64,000 bases of DNA from [Mycobacterium] vasticus (GCF_020181595.1 NZ_CP084028.1:3767132-3831131); one strand, 5' to 3'; positions 38,147 through 50,849 are shown, counted from the stretch's first letter. Numbers and translations are program-made. The notes: generated by a model not told the origin, from the letters alone.

Positions 38147-39089
38147 GCCCGATATTCTGCCTGGCGGCGGGTCCGGCCGCACGATGAGCATCGATCCGAG
38201 CGATCTACTGCACTGGTTCGACTCGTGCGAGCGCGACCTGCCGTGGCGGGCGCCCGGCGTCACGCCGTGGCAGATCCTGGTCAGCGAGTTCATGCTGCAG
38301 CAGACCCCGGTGTCGCGGGTGCTACCGATCTGGCCGGACTGGGTCGCGCGCTGGCCGACACCGTCGGCGACGGCGGCCGCCACCCCGGCAGATGTGCTGC
38401 GAGCCTGGGGAAAACTGGGCTACCCGCGCCGCGCCAAGCGGCTGCACGAATGTGCGGGCGTGCTGGCCCGGGACTTCGGCGATGTGGTGCCCGATGACGT
38501 CGACGCCCTCGAGCAGCTGCCCGGGGTCGGCAGCTACACCGCCCGGGCGATAGCCGCCTTCGCCTACCGCAAACGGGTTCCGGTGGTGGACACCAACGTT
38601 CGGCGGGTGGTGGCTCGTGCGGTGCACGGGCACGCCGAGCCGGCCGCGCCGTCGACGAAGCGCGATCACGCCGACGTCGACGCCCTGCTGGCCCTGATCC
38701 CGAAAGCCGACCGGGCCGCCCGGTTCTCCGCGGCGCTGATGGAGCTCGGTGCCGTGGTGTGCACGGCCAGAGCACCGAACTGTGCCGTGTGCCCACTGCG
38801 ATCATGTGCGTGGCGCGACGCCGACTACCCGGTGAGATCAGCGCCGAAGCGTCCCGCCCAGCGTTACGCCGGCACCGACCGACAGGTGCGCGGTCGCCTG
38901 TTGGACATCCTGCGGGACAACGATTTTCCCGTCACGAAGGCCCAACTCGACGTGGCTTGGCCGACGGATGCGGTCCAGCGTGAGCGCGCACTGGCATCGC
39001 TGTTGAGCGACGGGCTGGTCGAACAAGACGCCGGCGGCCGCTTCGCGCTGCCCGGTCAGGACAGGAACGACTCGACGGCGTCGCGGTAG
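38145..39089 (+). CDS. mutY: MutY, adenine DNA glycosylase
   Basis: MutY removes adenine mispaired with 8-oxoguanine. The 314-residue protein has the catalytic Glu in Ser-Glu-Phe-Met-Leu-Gln-Gln-Thr, the helix-hairpin-helix Leu-Pro-Gly-Val-Gly-Ser-Tyr-Thr-Ala-Arg with the following Asp in Val-Asp-Thr-Asn, and the [4Fe-4S] cluster Cys-X6-Cys-X2-Cys-X5-Cys. The ATG at 38145 (Met-Pro-Asp-Ile-Leu-Pro) matches the M. tuberculosis start; an in-frame ATG at 38184 is the alternative. The NUDIX-like C-terminal domain of larger MutY proteins is missing, as usual in mycobacteria. Confidence 0.94.
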   Translation: MPDILPGGGSGRTMSIDPSDLLHWFDSCERDLPWRAPGVTPWQILVSEFMLQQTPVSRVLPIWPDWVARWPTPSATAAATPADVLRAWGKLGYPRRAKRLHECAGVLARDFGDVVPDDVDALEQLPGVGSYTARAIAAFAYRKRVPVVDTNVRRVVARAVHGHAEPAAPSTKRDHADVDALLALIPKADRAARFSAALMELGAVVCTARAPNCAVCPLRSCAWRDADYPVRSAPKRPAQRYAGTDRQVRGRLLDILRDNDFPVTKAQLDVAWPTDAVQRERALASLLSDGLVEQDAGGRFALPGQDRNDSTASR

Positions 39090-39826
39090 ACCTGCGGGGC
39101 GTCGTCGTGCACCAGGTGCCCAGCGTTCGGGACGTGCAGGTAGGTGCTGTCCAAACCGATGCGGTGCATCTGGAGCATCTGCCCGGGCGGCGTCACCGAG
39201 TTGCCCGCCTCGATCAGTAACGCCGGCGCCCGCACCGCGCGCCACTGCGCCCAGTAGTCCCGGGTACCCCACTCCGCGGCGATCTGCACCCACTGGGCGG
39301 GCTGACCGTGCAGCCGCCAGCCTGTCTCGGTCCGATCGAAGGCCTCCAGGAAATACCGCCCGGCCACCTCCCCGAACTCGGCTATCACGTCGTCGGCACG
39401 GGTGAACTCCACCGGCAGGGCGTGCGCCCACGGCTCCCATGCGCCGGTGGTCATCCCGCGAAAATCCGGGGCCATGTCCTCCACCACCACCGCCGTGACG
39501 AGCTCGGGGCGCTGCGCTGCCAGGCACCACGAGTGCAGGCCACCCATCGAATGCCCGACCAGCCGCACCGGTTCGCCCAGCGGCTCCACCGCGGCGGCCA
39601 GGTCAGATACGAAGCGTTCAGTGCAGATCGGGTGCGGGTCTGCGACGTCACGGCCGCGGTGCCACGGCGCGTCGTAGGTATAGACCGCCCCCAGCCGGGA
39701 CAGCCATTCCCATTGCCGCGGCCAGGTGCTGCCGCGGCCCATCAACCCGTGCACCAGCACCAGCGGCGCGCCGTGTCCGCCGCGATAGGTCAACAGCTCG
39801 CTCGAGGCGGTCTCCACCCGGGGCAC
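39056..39826 (-). CDS. Alpha/beta hydrolase (Rv3591c-like)
   Basis: This 256-residue hydrolase has His-Gly-Leu-Met-Gly (oxyanion), nucleophile Ser in Val-Gly-His-Ser-Met-Gly-Gly, and the catalytic His in Asn-Ala-Gly-His-Leu-Val-His. It corresponds to Rv3591c. Substrate is unknown. Its 3' end overlaps the mutY end by 34 bp; it is divergent from mhuD with only 14 bp between starts. Confidence 0.88.
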   Translation of the reverse strand: MPRVETASSELLTYRGGHGAPLVLVHGLMGRGSTWPRQWEWLSRLGAVYTYDAPWHRGRDVADPHPICTERFVSDLAAAVEPLGEPVRLVGHSMGGLHSWCLAAQRPELVTAVVVEDMAPDFRGMTTGAWEPWAHALPVEFTRADDVIAEFGEVAGRYFLEAFDRTETGWRLHGQPAQWVQIAAEWGTRDYWAQWRAVRAPALLIEAGNSVTPPGQMLQMHRIGLDSTYLHVPNAGHLVHDDAPQVYRDAVESFLS

Positions 39827-39840
39827 GGTAACCTAGCCGC

Positions 39841-40155
39841 ATGTCAGTGGTGAAGATCAACGTCATCGAGGTGCCCGAAGGGGCCGGTCCCGAGGTGGAG
39901 AAGCGGTTCGCCGACCGGGCCGACACCGTGGCCGACACCCCCGGCTTCCAGGGCTTTCAGCTGCTGCGGCCGGTCCGCGGCGACAACCGCTACTTCGTGG
40001 TCACCCAGTGGGAGTCCGACGCGGCCTACGAGGCGTGGGTGCGTGACCGCTCGGAGGCCGCGCACGCCGGATACGGGGCTCCGCTGTCCAAAGGCGCCGC
40101 CAACCTGGAGTTCGAGGTCGTGCTGGACGTGGCGGGAACCGCCACCCGGACCTAG
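39841..40155 (+). CDS. mhuD: MhuD, haem-degrading monooxygenase
   Basis: MhuD is a 104-residue IsdG-family enzyme that breaks down haem to mycobilin and releases iron in the cytosol. The key residues Asn7, Trp66 and His75 (axial ligand) are all at the positions known for the M. tuberculosis enzyme. It is 3 bp ahead of lpqF. Confidence 0.95.
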   Translation: MSVVKINVIEVPEGAGPEVEKRFADRADTVADTPGFQGFQLLRPVRGDNRYFVVTQWESDAAYEAWVRDRSEAAHAGYGAPLSKGAANLEFEVVLDVAGTATRT

Positions 40156-40158
40156 GCC

Positions 40159-41475
40159 GTGCGGCGCCACCTGGCGGCCTGGACGACCGCAGTTGCGCTT
40201 GCAGCCGGCTGCGCCCCCTCCCCTGCCTCACCGGCGGACCCGGGCGGGGTGACGATCTCCACCACCACCCCACCCGGTCTGCGGGCCAAGCAGACCATGG
40301 ACATGCTCAACTCCGACTGGCCGATCGGCCCGGTCGGGGTGGCGACCCTGGCCGCACCGGACAAGGTCGACCAGGTGGTCACGACCATGGAATCGCTGTG
40401 GTGGGACCGCCCGTTCCAGCTCGACGACGTCGACATCCGGGCCGGCGCGGCCACCTTGCACCTGACCACCTCCTACGGCGCCCGGCAGGACATTCGGCTG
40501 CGCACCGACGACAACGGCATGGTGAACCTGTTCAAGCCGAGCACCGAGGCACCGCCGATCCGGTCCTGGCGTGACGTCGACACCGTGCTCAAGCGCACCG
40601 GCGCGCGCTACTCCTATCAGGCGTCGCGCATCGCGGGTGGGCATTGCGAGCGGGTCGCCGGCACCAACACCGGCCAATCACTGCCGCTGGCATCGATTTT
40701 CAAGCTGTATGTGCTGTTGGCGGTCGCCAATGAGGTCAAGGCCGGAAACGTGTCCTGGGACGACCCGCTGACCATCACCGGCCGGGCCAAGGCCGTCGGC
40801 TCATCCGGCCTGGAGGAACTGCCCGACGGCGCGCACGTGTCGGTTCGCCGGGCAGCCGAGAAGATGATCGCCACCAGCGACAACATGGCCACGGATCTGC
40901 TGATCGGCAAAGTCGGCACCCACGCCGTGGAGCAGGCGCTGGTCGCCGCCGGCCATCACGACCCGGCCAGCATGACGCCGTTTCCCACCATGTACGAACT
41001 GTTCTCGGTGGGTTGGGGCAAGCCGGACCTGCGGGAGCAGTGGCAGCACGGCTCGGCGCAGGAGCGGGCAAAGTTGCTGCGGCAGGCCGAGTCCCGGCCG
41101 TATGAGCCCGATCCGGTCCGCGCGCACGACCCGGCCTCGGCGTACGGGGCGGAGTGGTACGGCAGCGCCGAGGACATCTGCCGGGTACACGTCGCGCTGC
41201 AGGCAGGCGCGGTGGGCAAGGCCGCACCGGTCCGCGACATCATGTCCGCGGTCCGCGGTATCGACCTACCTCGCAGCGAGTGGCCCTATATCGGGTCGAA
41301 GGCCGGCGGCCTGCCCGGTGACCTGACGTTCAGCTGGTACGCGTTGGACCGGGCCGGGCAGCCGTGGGTGGTCAGCTTCCAGCTGAACTGGCCGCGCGAC
41401 CACGGCAAGAGCGTCGGCAGCTGGATGCTGCAGATCGCGCAGCAGGCTTTCGGCCTGCTGCCCGTGCAGCGCTGA
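40159..41475 (+). CDS. lpqF: LpqF, beta-lactamase-fold lipoprotein
   Basis: LpqF is a 438-residue lipoprotein. It has a lipobox (Leu-Ala-Ala-Gly-Cys, Cys at 18), an N-terminal domain (~20-130) and a class A beta-lactamase-like domain with Ser-Ile-Phe-Lys (SxxK), Ser-Asp-Asn (SDN) and Lys-Ala-Gly in place of Lys-Thr-Gly. The full motif set suggests the serine could be active, but hydrolysis of beta-lactams or peptidoglycan is unproven. The GTG at 40159 gives a correct signal peptide. Confidence 0.88.
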   Translation: MRRHLAAWTTAVALAAGCAPSPASPADPGGVTISTTTPPGLRAKQTMDMLNSDWPIGPVGVATLAAPDKVDQVVTTMESLWWDRPFQLDDVDIRAGAATLHLTTSYGARQDIRLRTDDNGMVNLFKPSTEAPPIRSWRDVDTVLKRTGARYSYQASRIAGGHCERVAGTNTGQSLPLASIFKLYVLLAVANEVKAGNVSWDDPLTITGRAKAVGSSGLEELPDGAHVSVRRAAEKMIATSDNMATDLLIGKVGTHAVEQALVAAGHHDPASMTPFPTMYELFSVGWGKPDLREQWQHGSAQERAKLLRQAESRPYEPDPVRAHDPASAYGAEWYGSAEDICRVHVALQAGAVGKAAPVRDIMSAVRGIDLPRSEWPYIGSKAGGLPGDLTFSWYALDRAGQPWVVSFQLNWPRDHGKSVGSWMLQIAQQAFGLLPVQR

Positions 41476-41487
41476 CCCGGCGAGCAG

Positions 41488-44007
<2,520 letters not shown>

Positions 44008-44113
44008 TGGCGGCTACCTGCTCTTCCTCACCATCGGCACTCGCTGGGCCTCGGTTCGGCCCCGCGTACCTGCCGTCCACTCTAGTGGGCGGCGCAGCGC
44101 GCTGTGACCTGGC

Positions 44114-44131
44114 TTGCAGTGCGTACTGCAA
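44114..44131. promoter_or_regulatory. Perfect short palindrome upstream of clpC1
   Basis: TTGCAGT and ACTGCAA are perfect inverted arms around a 4-nt spacer, about 107 bp before the clpC1 ATG and 130 bp downstream of the lsr2 stop. It could be a regulator site; it does not fit a ClgR motif I know. Nothing else is seen in this 253-bp space. Confidence 0.3.
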
Positions 44132-44260
44132 AGACCCGCACCGGCGCCGGGCCTCGAAAGACCTGGCACCGGATGCAAGAGACCAACGGTGAGACCCCGG
44201 AGTGTGATTCCGGACGATCAGCGGGTTCGCCAGAAGCGAAAACCCGGCTGGATTGCGGCC

Positions 44261-44596
44261 CTAGGTGGCGGCGTGAAACGCGTCGATGATGTCGGCCGGG
44301 ATACGGCCGCGGGTGGAGACGTTGTGACCGTTGCGGCGCGCCCAGTCCCGAATGGCGGCGCTTTGTTCACGGTCGATGGTTCCGCGGCGGCCACCGCTGA
44401 CGCGGCCCCGGCGACGACCGCCGACCCGACGGCCCGCCTCGGCCCACTTCTTCAAATCGGCGCGCAGCTTTCCGGCATTCTTGCTGGAAAGATCAATCTC
44501 GTAGGAAACACCGTCCAGTCCGAATTCGACTGTTTCGTCGGCGGCACCCTCACCATCGAAATCATCGATCAAGGTGACGGTCACTTTTTTCGCCAT
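44261..44596 (-). CDS. lsr2: Lsr2, nucleoid-associated xenogeneic silencer
   Basis: Lsr2 is the H-NS-like protein that bridges AT-rich DNA and silences foreign genes. The 111-residue protein has the N-terminal oligomerisation domain ([12 protein letters not shown]) and the DNA-binding C-terminus with the Arg96-Gly97-Arg98 minor-groove hook. A basic Arg-rich linker (56-71) separates them. Confidence 0.96.
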   Translation of the reverse strand: MAKKVTVTLIDDFDGEGAADETVEFGLDGVSYEIDLSSKNAGKLRADLKKWAEAGRRVGGRRRGRVSGGRRGTIDREQSAAIRDWARRNGHNVSTRGRIPADIIDAFHAAT

Positions 44597-44711
44597 TGGT
44601 ACCCCTCGGTTTGCTTTCCTGTGCAGTAACTGAACACCAGTCGTTATCGACCCTGACGACTAATGTGCCATAAAAATACGGCGGCTTCAACACCGCGTGC
44701 CGAGGCAGCGT

Positions 44712-46232
44712 TCAGTTGCTCTGTCGACGAACAATCGGGAACAATACCGTATCGCGAATTGACAGCCCGGTCAGCACCATCAGCAACCGATCAATGCCCA
44801 TTCCGGTTCCGGTACACGGCGGCATGGCATGTTCCATAGCAGCCAGAAAGTCCTCGTCAAGTGCCATTGCCTCGTCGTCGCCGGCCGCCGCCGCGCGGGC
44901 CTGGGCGGCAAAGCGCTCACGTTGCACCACCGGGTCGACGAGCTCGGAGTAACCAGTGGCCAGTTCTACACCGCGCATATAAAGGTCCCATTTCTCGGTG
45001 ACCCCTTCGATACTGCGGTGCTGACGCGTCAGCGGCGTGGTCTCCACCGGGAAGTCCCGAACGAATGTCGGGGCGCTGAGGTGATTGCCGACGGTGTGTT
45101 CCCACAGCTCCTCGACCAGCTTGCCGTGGCCGTAGCCGCGATCGGTGGGAATCTCCACGCCCAGACGGTCGGCCACCGCCCACAGGTCGGCCACCGAAGT
45201 CGCCGGCGTGATCTGCTCACCGAGCGCGGCCGACAGCGACGGATACATTTGCACCGTCGCCCATTCACCGCCAATGTCGTAGATACTGCCGTCGGGCAGG
45301 GGCAGTTGCCTGGTCCCGATCACCTCGTCGGCGACTTCTTGAATAATTTCGCGAGTCGCCACGGCCGAGTCATCGTAGGTGCCATAGGCCTGGTAGGTCT
45401 CCAACATCGAGAACTCCGGCGAATGGGTCGAATCGACGCCCTCGTTTCGGAACACCCGATTGAGCTCGAAGACGCGATCGAAACCACCGACCACACACCG
45501 CTTCAAGAACAGCTCGGGGGCGATTCGCAGGTAAAGGTCCGTGTCTAGGGCGTTCGAATGGGTGACGAACGGCCGGGCCGCCGCACCGCCGGCCAAAGTC
45601 TGCAACATCGGCGTTTCGACTTCGAGGAATCCACGCCGCTCCAATGCGGAGCGAATGGCTCTAATCACAAAGATCCGTTGACGCGCCACGGTGCGCGCCT
45701 CCGGGCGGACGATCAGGTCCACGTAGCGCTGCCGGACCCGGGATTCCTCGCTCATGTCCTTATGCGCGACCGGCAACGGCCGCAGCGACTTCGACGCCAT
45801 CTGCCAGGAGTCGGCGAGCACCGACAGTTCGCCGCGGCGTGAGCTGATCACCTCGCCGCGCACGAAGACGATGTCGCCCAGGTCGACGTCGGACTTCCAC
45901 GCCTCCAGCACGTCCTCGCCCACACTGGCCAGGCTGATCATCACCTGCAGTTGAGTCCCGTCGCCCTCCTGCAGGGTGGCGAAACAGAGTTTGCCGGAGT
46001 TGCGGGCGAACACCACCCGCCCGGCCACGCCCACGATGTCGCCGGTGGAGGTGTCGGCGGCCAACTCCGGGTAGTTGGCCCGGATCTCAGCGAGGGTGTG
46101 GGTGCGCTGCACCTGGACCGGGTAGGGGTCACGGCCCTCGGCGAGCAGACGCGTCCGCTTGTCGCGGCGGATCCGGAACTGCTCGGGGAGGTCGGAATCA
46201 TCCTGCGGCTGGGGTGTATCGGCAGAGCTCAC
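44712..46232 (-). CDS. lysS: Lysyl-tRNA synthetase (class II)
   Basis: LysS charges tRNA-Lys. The 506-residue protein has an N-terminal OB-fold anticodon domain and the class II catalytic core ([13 protein letters not shown], and the C-terminal Gly-Met-Gly-Ile-Asp-Arg-Leu). The GTG at 46232 gives the usual length. It follows coaX by 34 bp in the same direction. Confidence 0.95.
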   Translation of the reverse strand: MSSADTPQPQDDSDLPEQFRIRRDKRTRLLAEGRDPYPVQVQRTHTLAEIRANYPELAADTSTGDIVGVAGRVVFARNSGKLCFATLQEGDGTQLQVMISLASVGEDVLEAWKSDVDLGDIVFVRGEVISSRRGELSVLADSWQMASKSLRPLPVAHKDMSEESRVRQRYVDLIVRPEARTVARQRIFVIRAIRSALERRGFLEVETPMLQTLAGGAAARPFVTHSNALDTDLYLRIAPELFLKRCVVGGFDRVFELNRVFRNEGVDSTHSPEFSMLETYQAYGTYDDSAVATREIIQEVADEVIGTRQLPLPDGSIYDIGGEWATVQMYPSLSAALGEQITPATSVADLWAVADRLGVEIPTDRGYGHGKLVEELWEHTVGNHLSAPTFVRDFPVETTPLTRQHRSIEGVTEKWDLYMRGVELATGYSELVDPVVQRERFAAQARAAAAGDDEAMALDEDFLAAMEHAMPPCTGTGMGIDRLLMVLTGLSIRDTVLFPIVRRQSN

Positions 46233-46266
46233 GACATGCCAGCTTAGTTGAATACCCTGCGACGGC

Positions 46267-47079
46267 TCAGCGCGCCGGGCGCAGCCTGCCCCGCTGCCCG
46301 TCCCGATTGCGCTCGAACACCAACCGCAACCCGTCCAAGGTGAGGTTGGGGTCGTGACGGTCCACCGTTTCCAGGTCGGGCAGCAGCAGCGGTGCGGCGT
46401 GCCCGGTGGCCACCACCGTCCCGTTGTCGGCGAAGCCGGGCACCTCGTCACGCACGCGCCGCACCAGACCGTCGACCAGGCCGGCGAAGCCGAACACCGC
46501 ACCGGACTGCATGCACTCGACGGTGTTCTTGCCGATCACCGAGCGCGGCCGGGTCAGTTCGACCCGGCGCAGCCCGGCGGAGCGGGCCGCTGCGGCATCC
46601 GAGGAGATCTGGATGCCGGGCGTGATGGCCCCGCCGAGGAACTCGCCCTTGGCCGAGACCGCGTCGACGCAGATCGCCGAGCCGAAGTCGATGACGATGG
46701 CCGCCGTCTTGTACTTGTGAAAGGCGGCCAGGCCGTTGACGATCCGGTCGGCACCCACTTCTTTGGGGTTGTCCACCAGCAACGGCACACCGGTGCGCAC
46801 GCCGGGTTCGATCAGCACCGCGGGCACCGACGGCCAGTACTGGTCGAGCATCAGACGCACCTCGTGCAGCACCGAGGGCACCGTCGACAACGCGGCCGCG
46901 CCGGTCAGCTGTTCGCCGTCGTCGCCGATCAGACCGTCCAGGGTGAGCGCCAATTCATCGGCGGTGATCTCCGCCTCGGTACGAATCCGCCACTGCTGCA
47001 CGACGTTTGCATTGTCACCGGACCCGGCCAGCAGGCCGATCACGGTGTGGGTGTTGCGGACGTCGATCGCCAGCAGCAC
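46267..47079 (-). CDS. coaX: Type III pantothenate kinase CoaX
   Basis: CoaX phosphorylates pantothenate, the first step of CoA synthesis. The 270-residue protein starts with the ATPase motif [11 protein letters not shown] and has Asp-Phe-Gly-Ser-Ala in the middle. In M. tuberculosis the orthologue is reported inactive, with CoaA doing the job. Here the first motif has Val-Arg-Asn-Thr where many active enzymes have Gly-Asn-Thr, so activity is open. It is 2 bp after panD. Confidence 0.92.
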   Translation of the reverse strand: MLLAIDVRNTHTVIGLLAGSGDNANVVQQWRIRTEAEITADELALTLDGLIGDDGEQLTGAAALSTVPSVLHEVRLMLDQYWPSVPAVLIEPGVRTGVPLLVDNPKEVGADRIVNGLAAFHKYKTAAIVIDFGSAICVDAVSAKGEFLGGAITPGIQISSDAAAARSAGLRRVELTRPRSVIGKNTVECMQSGAVFGFAGLVDGLVRRVRDEVPGFADNGTVVATGHAAPLLLPDLETVDRHDPNLTLDGLRLVFERNRDGQRGRLRPAR

Positions 47080-47081
47080 GG

Positions 47082-47498
47082 CTACCGCACGCTTCTGGGC
47101 GACAACAGCTCGGCAGCAGTGTCGGGCACGAACGCCGGGTCGGTGCCGAGGTCGACCTGCTTGTTGTCGGCGTCGACGAACACGATGCGGGGCTGGTAGC
47201 GGCGCGCCTCGGCATCGTCCATGCTGCCGTAGGCGATCAGGATCACCAGGTCACCGGGGTGCACCAGATGTGCTGCGGCACCGTTGATCCCGATGATCCC
47301 GGTGCCCCGGTCCCCGGTGATGGCGTAGGTGACCAGCCGGTTGCCGTTGTCGATGTCGACGATGGTCACCTGCTCGCCCTCGATCAGGTCGGCGGCTTCC
47401 ATCAGGTCGGCGTCGATGGTCACCGAGCCGACGTAGTGCAGGTCGGCCTGAGTGACCGTGGCACGGTGGATCTTCGACTTGAGCATCGTCCGAAACAT
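47082..47498 (-). CDS. panD: Aspartate 1-decarboxylase PanD
   Basis: PanD makes beta-alanine for pantothenate. The 138-residue proenzyme is cut between Gly24 and Ser25 (Tyr-Val-Gly-Ser-Val), giving a pyruvoyl group. The ATG at 47498 overlaps the panC stop (TGATG). It is the target of pyrazinoic acid in M. tuberculosis, and the C-terminal extension of the mycobacterial type is present. Confidence 0.95.
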   Translation of the reverse strand: MFRTMLKSKIHRATVTQADLHYVGSVTIDADLMEAADLIEGEQVTIVDIDNGNRLVTYAITGDRGTGIIGINGAAAHLVHPGDLVILIAYGSMDDAEARRYQPRIVFVDADNKQVDLGTDPAFVPDTAAELLSPRSVR

Positions 47499-48403
47499 CA
47501 ATTCCTCCGGGTTGATACGTGATCTTCAGCTGTTCCGAGTGTGATGGCCGCGTTGTCGAGCAATCGGGTCGCGCCGACGCGGGCGGCGACCAGCAGGCGA
47601 CCGGGCCCGTCGGCGGGCGCCGGCTCCAGGCCGGGACCTCGCACCTGCAGGTAGTCGACCTCAACGGACGGGGACGCCGCCAGTACCGCGGTGGCGGCCT
47701 CCAGGACCGCGGCGACCCCGGCCGGTGCGGCGTACTCACCGGCGGCCAGCGCCGCCGACAGAACCGTGGCGGCTTCGCGTTGCGCGTCATCGAGGTAGCG
47801 GTTGCGCGACGACATCGCCAGCCCGTCGGATTCGCGCACGGTGGGAACGCCCACCACGGTCACGTTCAGGTTGAGGTCGGCGACCATCTGGCGCACCAGC
47901 ACCAGCTGCTGGTAGTCCTTCTCGCCGAAGAACACCCGGTCGGGATGCACGATCGAGAGCAGCTTGCACACCACGGTGAGCATTCCGGCGAAATGCGTTG
48001 GACGCGAGGCACCTTCGAGTTCGGATCCCAGCGGGCCGGGGTGCACGGCGGTGCGCGAGCCATCCGGGTACATCGCCGCGGCGGTCGGCGTGAAAGCAAC
48101 ATCGACACCGGCGTCGCGCAGCAGCGCCAGGTCGTCGTCGAGGGTGCGCGGGTAGGCGTCGAGGTCCTCGCCGGCACCGAACTGCAACGGGTTGACGAAG
48201 ATCGACACCACCACCACCGAGCCGGGCACCTTGCGGGCGGCACGGACCAGCGACAGATGACCATCGTGCAGGGCACCCATGGTGGGCACCAGCATCACCC
48301 GACGGCCGGTGGATCGCAGCGCATGAGAGACCCGGGTGATCTCCTCGGGCCTTGCGTAGACGTTGAGCCCACCTGGGGTGAACTTGGGCGCGTCGGGCTT
48401 CAC
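47498..48403 (-). CDS. panC: Pantothenate synthetase PanC
   Basis: PanC joins pantoate and beta-alanine using ATP. The 301-residue protein has [10 protein letters not shown] (HxGH) and Met-Ser-Ser-Arg-Asn (KMSKS-like). The GTG at 48403 overlaps the DUF2520 gene stop (GTGA). The frame stays open far upstream but only in antiphase to that gene. Confidence 0.95.
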   Translation of the reverse strand: MKPDAPKFTPGGLNVYARPEEITRVSHALRSTGRRVMLVPTMGALHDGHLSLVRAARKVPGSVVVVSIFVNPLQFGAGEDLDAYPRTLDDDLALLRDAGVDVAFTPTAAAMYPDGSRTAVHPGPLGSELEGASRPTHFAGMLTVVCKLLSIVHPDRVFFGEKDYQQLVLVRQMVADLNLNVTVVGVPTVRESDGLAMSSRNRYLDDAQREAATVLSAALAAGEYAAPAGVAAVLEAATAVLAASPSVEVDYLQVRGPGLEPAPADGPGRLLVAARVGATRLLDNAAITLGTAEDHVSTRRN

Positions 48404-49293
48404 CGGGCCAGCACCGTCAAAACGTCGTCGGCGGCACCGGCGCGGTGTGCGGTGCGCAACGCATTGCTGCGGTAGGCCTCGGCCAGATCCGGGTCGACGC
48501 CGGCCAGCGCTTGCAGGTGCCGGGCCAGGGTGGCCGAATCCCCGCGGGCCACCGGGCCGGTGAGCGCAGCGTGCCCGTCGCGCAGGGTATTGGCCAGCGC
48601 GGCAGCCACCAGCGGCCCCAGCACCCGTTCGGCGATGCCGTCGGGGTCCTCGATTCCCAGGCTGGTCGGCAGCGCCGACCGCAACGCCGTCAGCGCGTCG
48701 TCGATCACGGTGACCACGTGGTTTCCGCCGTGGCAGAGCGCCGCGTGGTAGCGGGTGCGGGCGGATTCCTCGACGCGGAACGGCTCGCCGCCGATCTCGC
48801 AGGTCAGCGCTTCGGCGATGGTGTAGCCGATCTCGTCGGCGGCGGTGATGCCGAAGCAGCTCTCCGACAGCCGGGCGATGTCTTCGTCGGAGCCGGTGAA
48901 CGTCATCGCCGGGTGGATGGCCAGCGGGAGGCAGCCCTGCTCGGTCAGCGGCGCCAGCACGCCGATACCGGCGGCGCCGGAGGTGTGTACGACGATGGTT
49001 CCGGCGCGTACCGCACCGGTGGCCGCCAGGCCGGAGACGATGCCGGCCAGTTCGGTGTCGGGCACGGCCAGCAGCAGCAGTTCGGAGTCGCCGGCGACGT
49101 CGGGGGCCGGTCGCACGACGGTGTCCGGCAGCCGCCGGCGAGCGCGCTCCCGCGATTCCTCGGAGATGGCACTGCACGCCACCACCACATGCTCGGCGCG
49201 CTCCAACGCGACGCCCAGCGCGGTGCCGACGCGGCCGGCTGAGACGACGCCCACCTTGAGTCGGGCGGGCCGCAACCCGTCGAACTGCGCCAT
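48400..49293 (-). CDS. Rossmann-fold/DUF2520 protein (Rv3603c-like)
   Basis: This 297-residue protein has an NAD(P)-binding Rossmann start ([13 protein letters not shown]) and a C-terminal helical DUF2520 domain, resembling ketopantoate-reductase and ProC-like dehydrogenases. It is coupled to panC (GTGA), so a role in pantothenate or CoA synthesis is plausible; activity is unknown. The ATG at 49293 was chosen; the frame continues upstream into the next gene's antiphase. Confidence 0.88.
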   Translation of the reverse strand: MAQFDGLRPARLKVGVVSAGRVGTALGVALERAEHVVVACSAISEESRERARRRLPDTVVRPAPDVAGDSELLLLAVPDTELAGIVSGLAATGAVRAGTIVVHTSGAAGIGVLAPLTEQGCLPLAIHPAMTFTGSDEDIARLSESCFGITAADEIGYTIAEALTCEIGGEPFRVEESARTRYHAALCHGGNHVVTVIDDALTALRSALPTSLGIEDPDGIAERVLGPLVAAALANTLRDGHAALTGPVARGDSATLARHLQALAGVDPDLAEAYRSNALRTAHRAGAADDVLTVLAR

Positions 49294-49418
49294 GCAGACG
49301 ACCTCACAGGTTCTCTTGGTTTCGTTCCAGTCCCGCGTTGCGGGTACCGGACGGTCGCCGGAGAGTCTATCCCGATCAACCCGGGTCCGGCGAGTGACGT
49401 TGATCGCAGGTAGGCGAG

Positions 49419-50849
49419 TCAGTCCTCGCGGCGGCGGCGCCGGCGGCCCTCGCCGGGGACGGTCTGCAGCCGGGCCAGCAGCTCGGCGACCGACTGACCG
49501 CCGGTGCTGGGCGCGCCGTCCGTGACCGCCTCGGCGCCGGTGGAATGCCGTGCCGACGCGGGCGGGGGGCTTGCGAGTCGGGGCGCGGGAACGGGTTCGG
49601 GGGCCGGCTCCGCTGCGGGCGCCGGTGTGGGCTCGGGTGCGGGTTCGGGCGCGGCGTGGCTGCCGGGCGACTCGACCGACTCGGCCGACTCGGCCGAGTG
49701 CCGGGAATCGGCCCGACGGCGACCGCCCGTCCCTTCCGCTGCAGACGGACCCGAGTGACGACCGTGCCGCGACGGGGTCTCGGCGTCCGTTTCCTTGGCG
49801 CCGTGCCGACCGGAGTCCCCGTGCCGACTGGACTCCACCGGTGTGGCCGACGACCAGTTGCTGCCCGGCGTGCCAGGTGGAAGCCATTCCCCTTCCGCAC
49901 CAACGGGTTTCCAGAACGGCTCCGGCTTCGGCGCCGGCGCGGCAGTCGGTGTGGGCACCGGCGCTGCCGGTGCGGCCCACGGCTGCTGCGGCGGTGACGG
50001 CGGTGGCGGCGGTTCGGGCTCGCGGTGCTGCTCCGGGGCGACGAACGGTTGCGCCGGTTGCGCCCAGCGGCCCGCGTTGGGTTGCGGCTGTTGAGGATGC
50101 GGCGGTTTCTGGGAGGGAATCTGAGGATCGTCCGCGGCCCGGTGATGCGCCCCCCGCGGTGCCGGCGGCTGCTGGGGCGGCTGATGGGGCTGGGGTGTTG
50201 AGGGCATCGGGATCGCCCCGGTCGGTATCCGCACCTCCGGAACGTCGATGATCGGGTGCTCGGACGTCTTGGTGACCGCGTCTTCGGGGTAGAACGACGC
50301 GGTGGCCGGCGCCGGTCGGGCACCGGTGACCGCCTCGGAGCCGGTGCGCGCCCAGTCGCTGTAGGCGCGAACAGTCGTGCGCCCAGAAGACTCGGTCTCC
50401 AGCGCCGGCCGGTGGCTCAGGTCGGCGTCGAACAGGATCTCCAGATTCGTCCGCAACGCCGACAATTCGGTCCGCAACGCCGCAACCTCGTCGGCGGCCT
50501 GGGCCCGCAACTCCGACGCCAGTTCGCGGCGCAGTTGCGACTCCACCGTCAGCTCGTACTCCCGGCGCGCCGAGATCTCACGGTCGAGCTGCAGGTCGTA
50601 GACCAGCTTGAGATCACGCGCCCGGGCCTGGTCCACGTCGCTTTGCCGCCGATAGATCACCGACACGAACGCCGAGGCGACCGCGGCCCACAGTGCCACG
50701 ATGACCGCGAGCTTGAGCAGCTCCACCCGACTGGTGAACACCAGTGCCGAACTCGCCGCGATCGCGAGTATCAGCAACGCGGTCAACAACGTCCAGCCCG
50801 GCCTGCGACCACCACGCCGACCCGGGGCGCGGGACAGGACCGAATTCAT
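49419..50849 (-). CDS. Membrane protein with coiled coil and Pro-rich tail (DUF6779 type)
   Basis: This 476-residue protein (Rv3604c position) has two membrane helices (about 19-41 and 45-66), a coiled-coil region (~72-145, rich in Arg/Glu/Leu), and a long low-complexity cytoplasmic tail (~190-450) rich in Pro, Ala, Glu, Ser and His. It closes with a basic end of Arg residues. Function is unknown. The tail composition varies widely in such proteins. Confidence 0.82.
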   Translation of the reverse strand: MNSVLSRAPGRRGGRRPGWTLLTALLILAIAASSALVFTSRVELLKLAVIVALWAAVASAFVSVIYRRQSDVDQARARDLKLVYDLQLDREISARREYELTVESQLRRELASELRAQAADEVAALRTELSALRTNLEILFDADLSHRPALETESSGRTTVRAYSDWARTGSEAVTGARPAPATASFYPEDAVTKTSEHPIIDVPEVRIPTGAIPMPSTPQPHQPPQQPPAPRGAHHRAADDPQIPSQKPPHPQQPQPNAGRWAQPAQPFVAPEQHREPEPPPPPSPPQQPWAAPAAPVPTPTAAPAPKPEPFWKPVGAEGEWLPPGTPGSNWSSATPVESSRHGDSGRHGAKETDAETPSRHGRHSGPSAAEGTGGRRRADSRHSAESAESVESPGSHAAPEPAPEPTPAPAAEPAPEPVPAPRLASPPPASARHSTGAEAVTDGAPSTGGQSVAELLARLQTVPGEGRRRRRRED

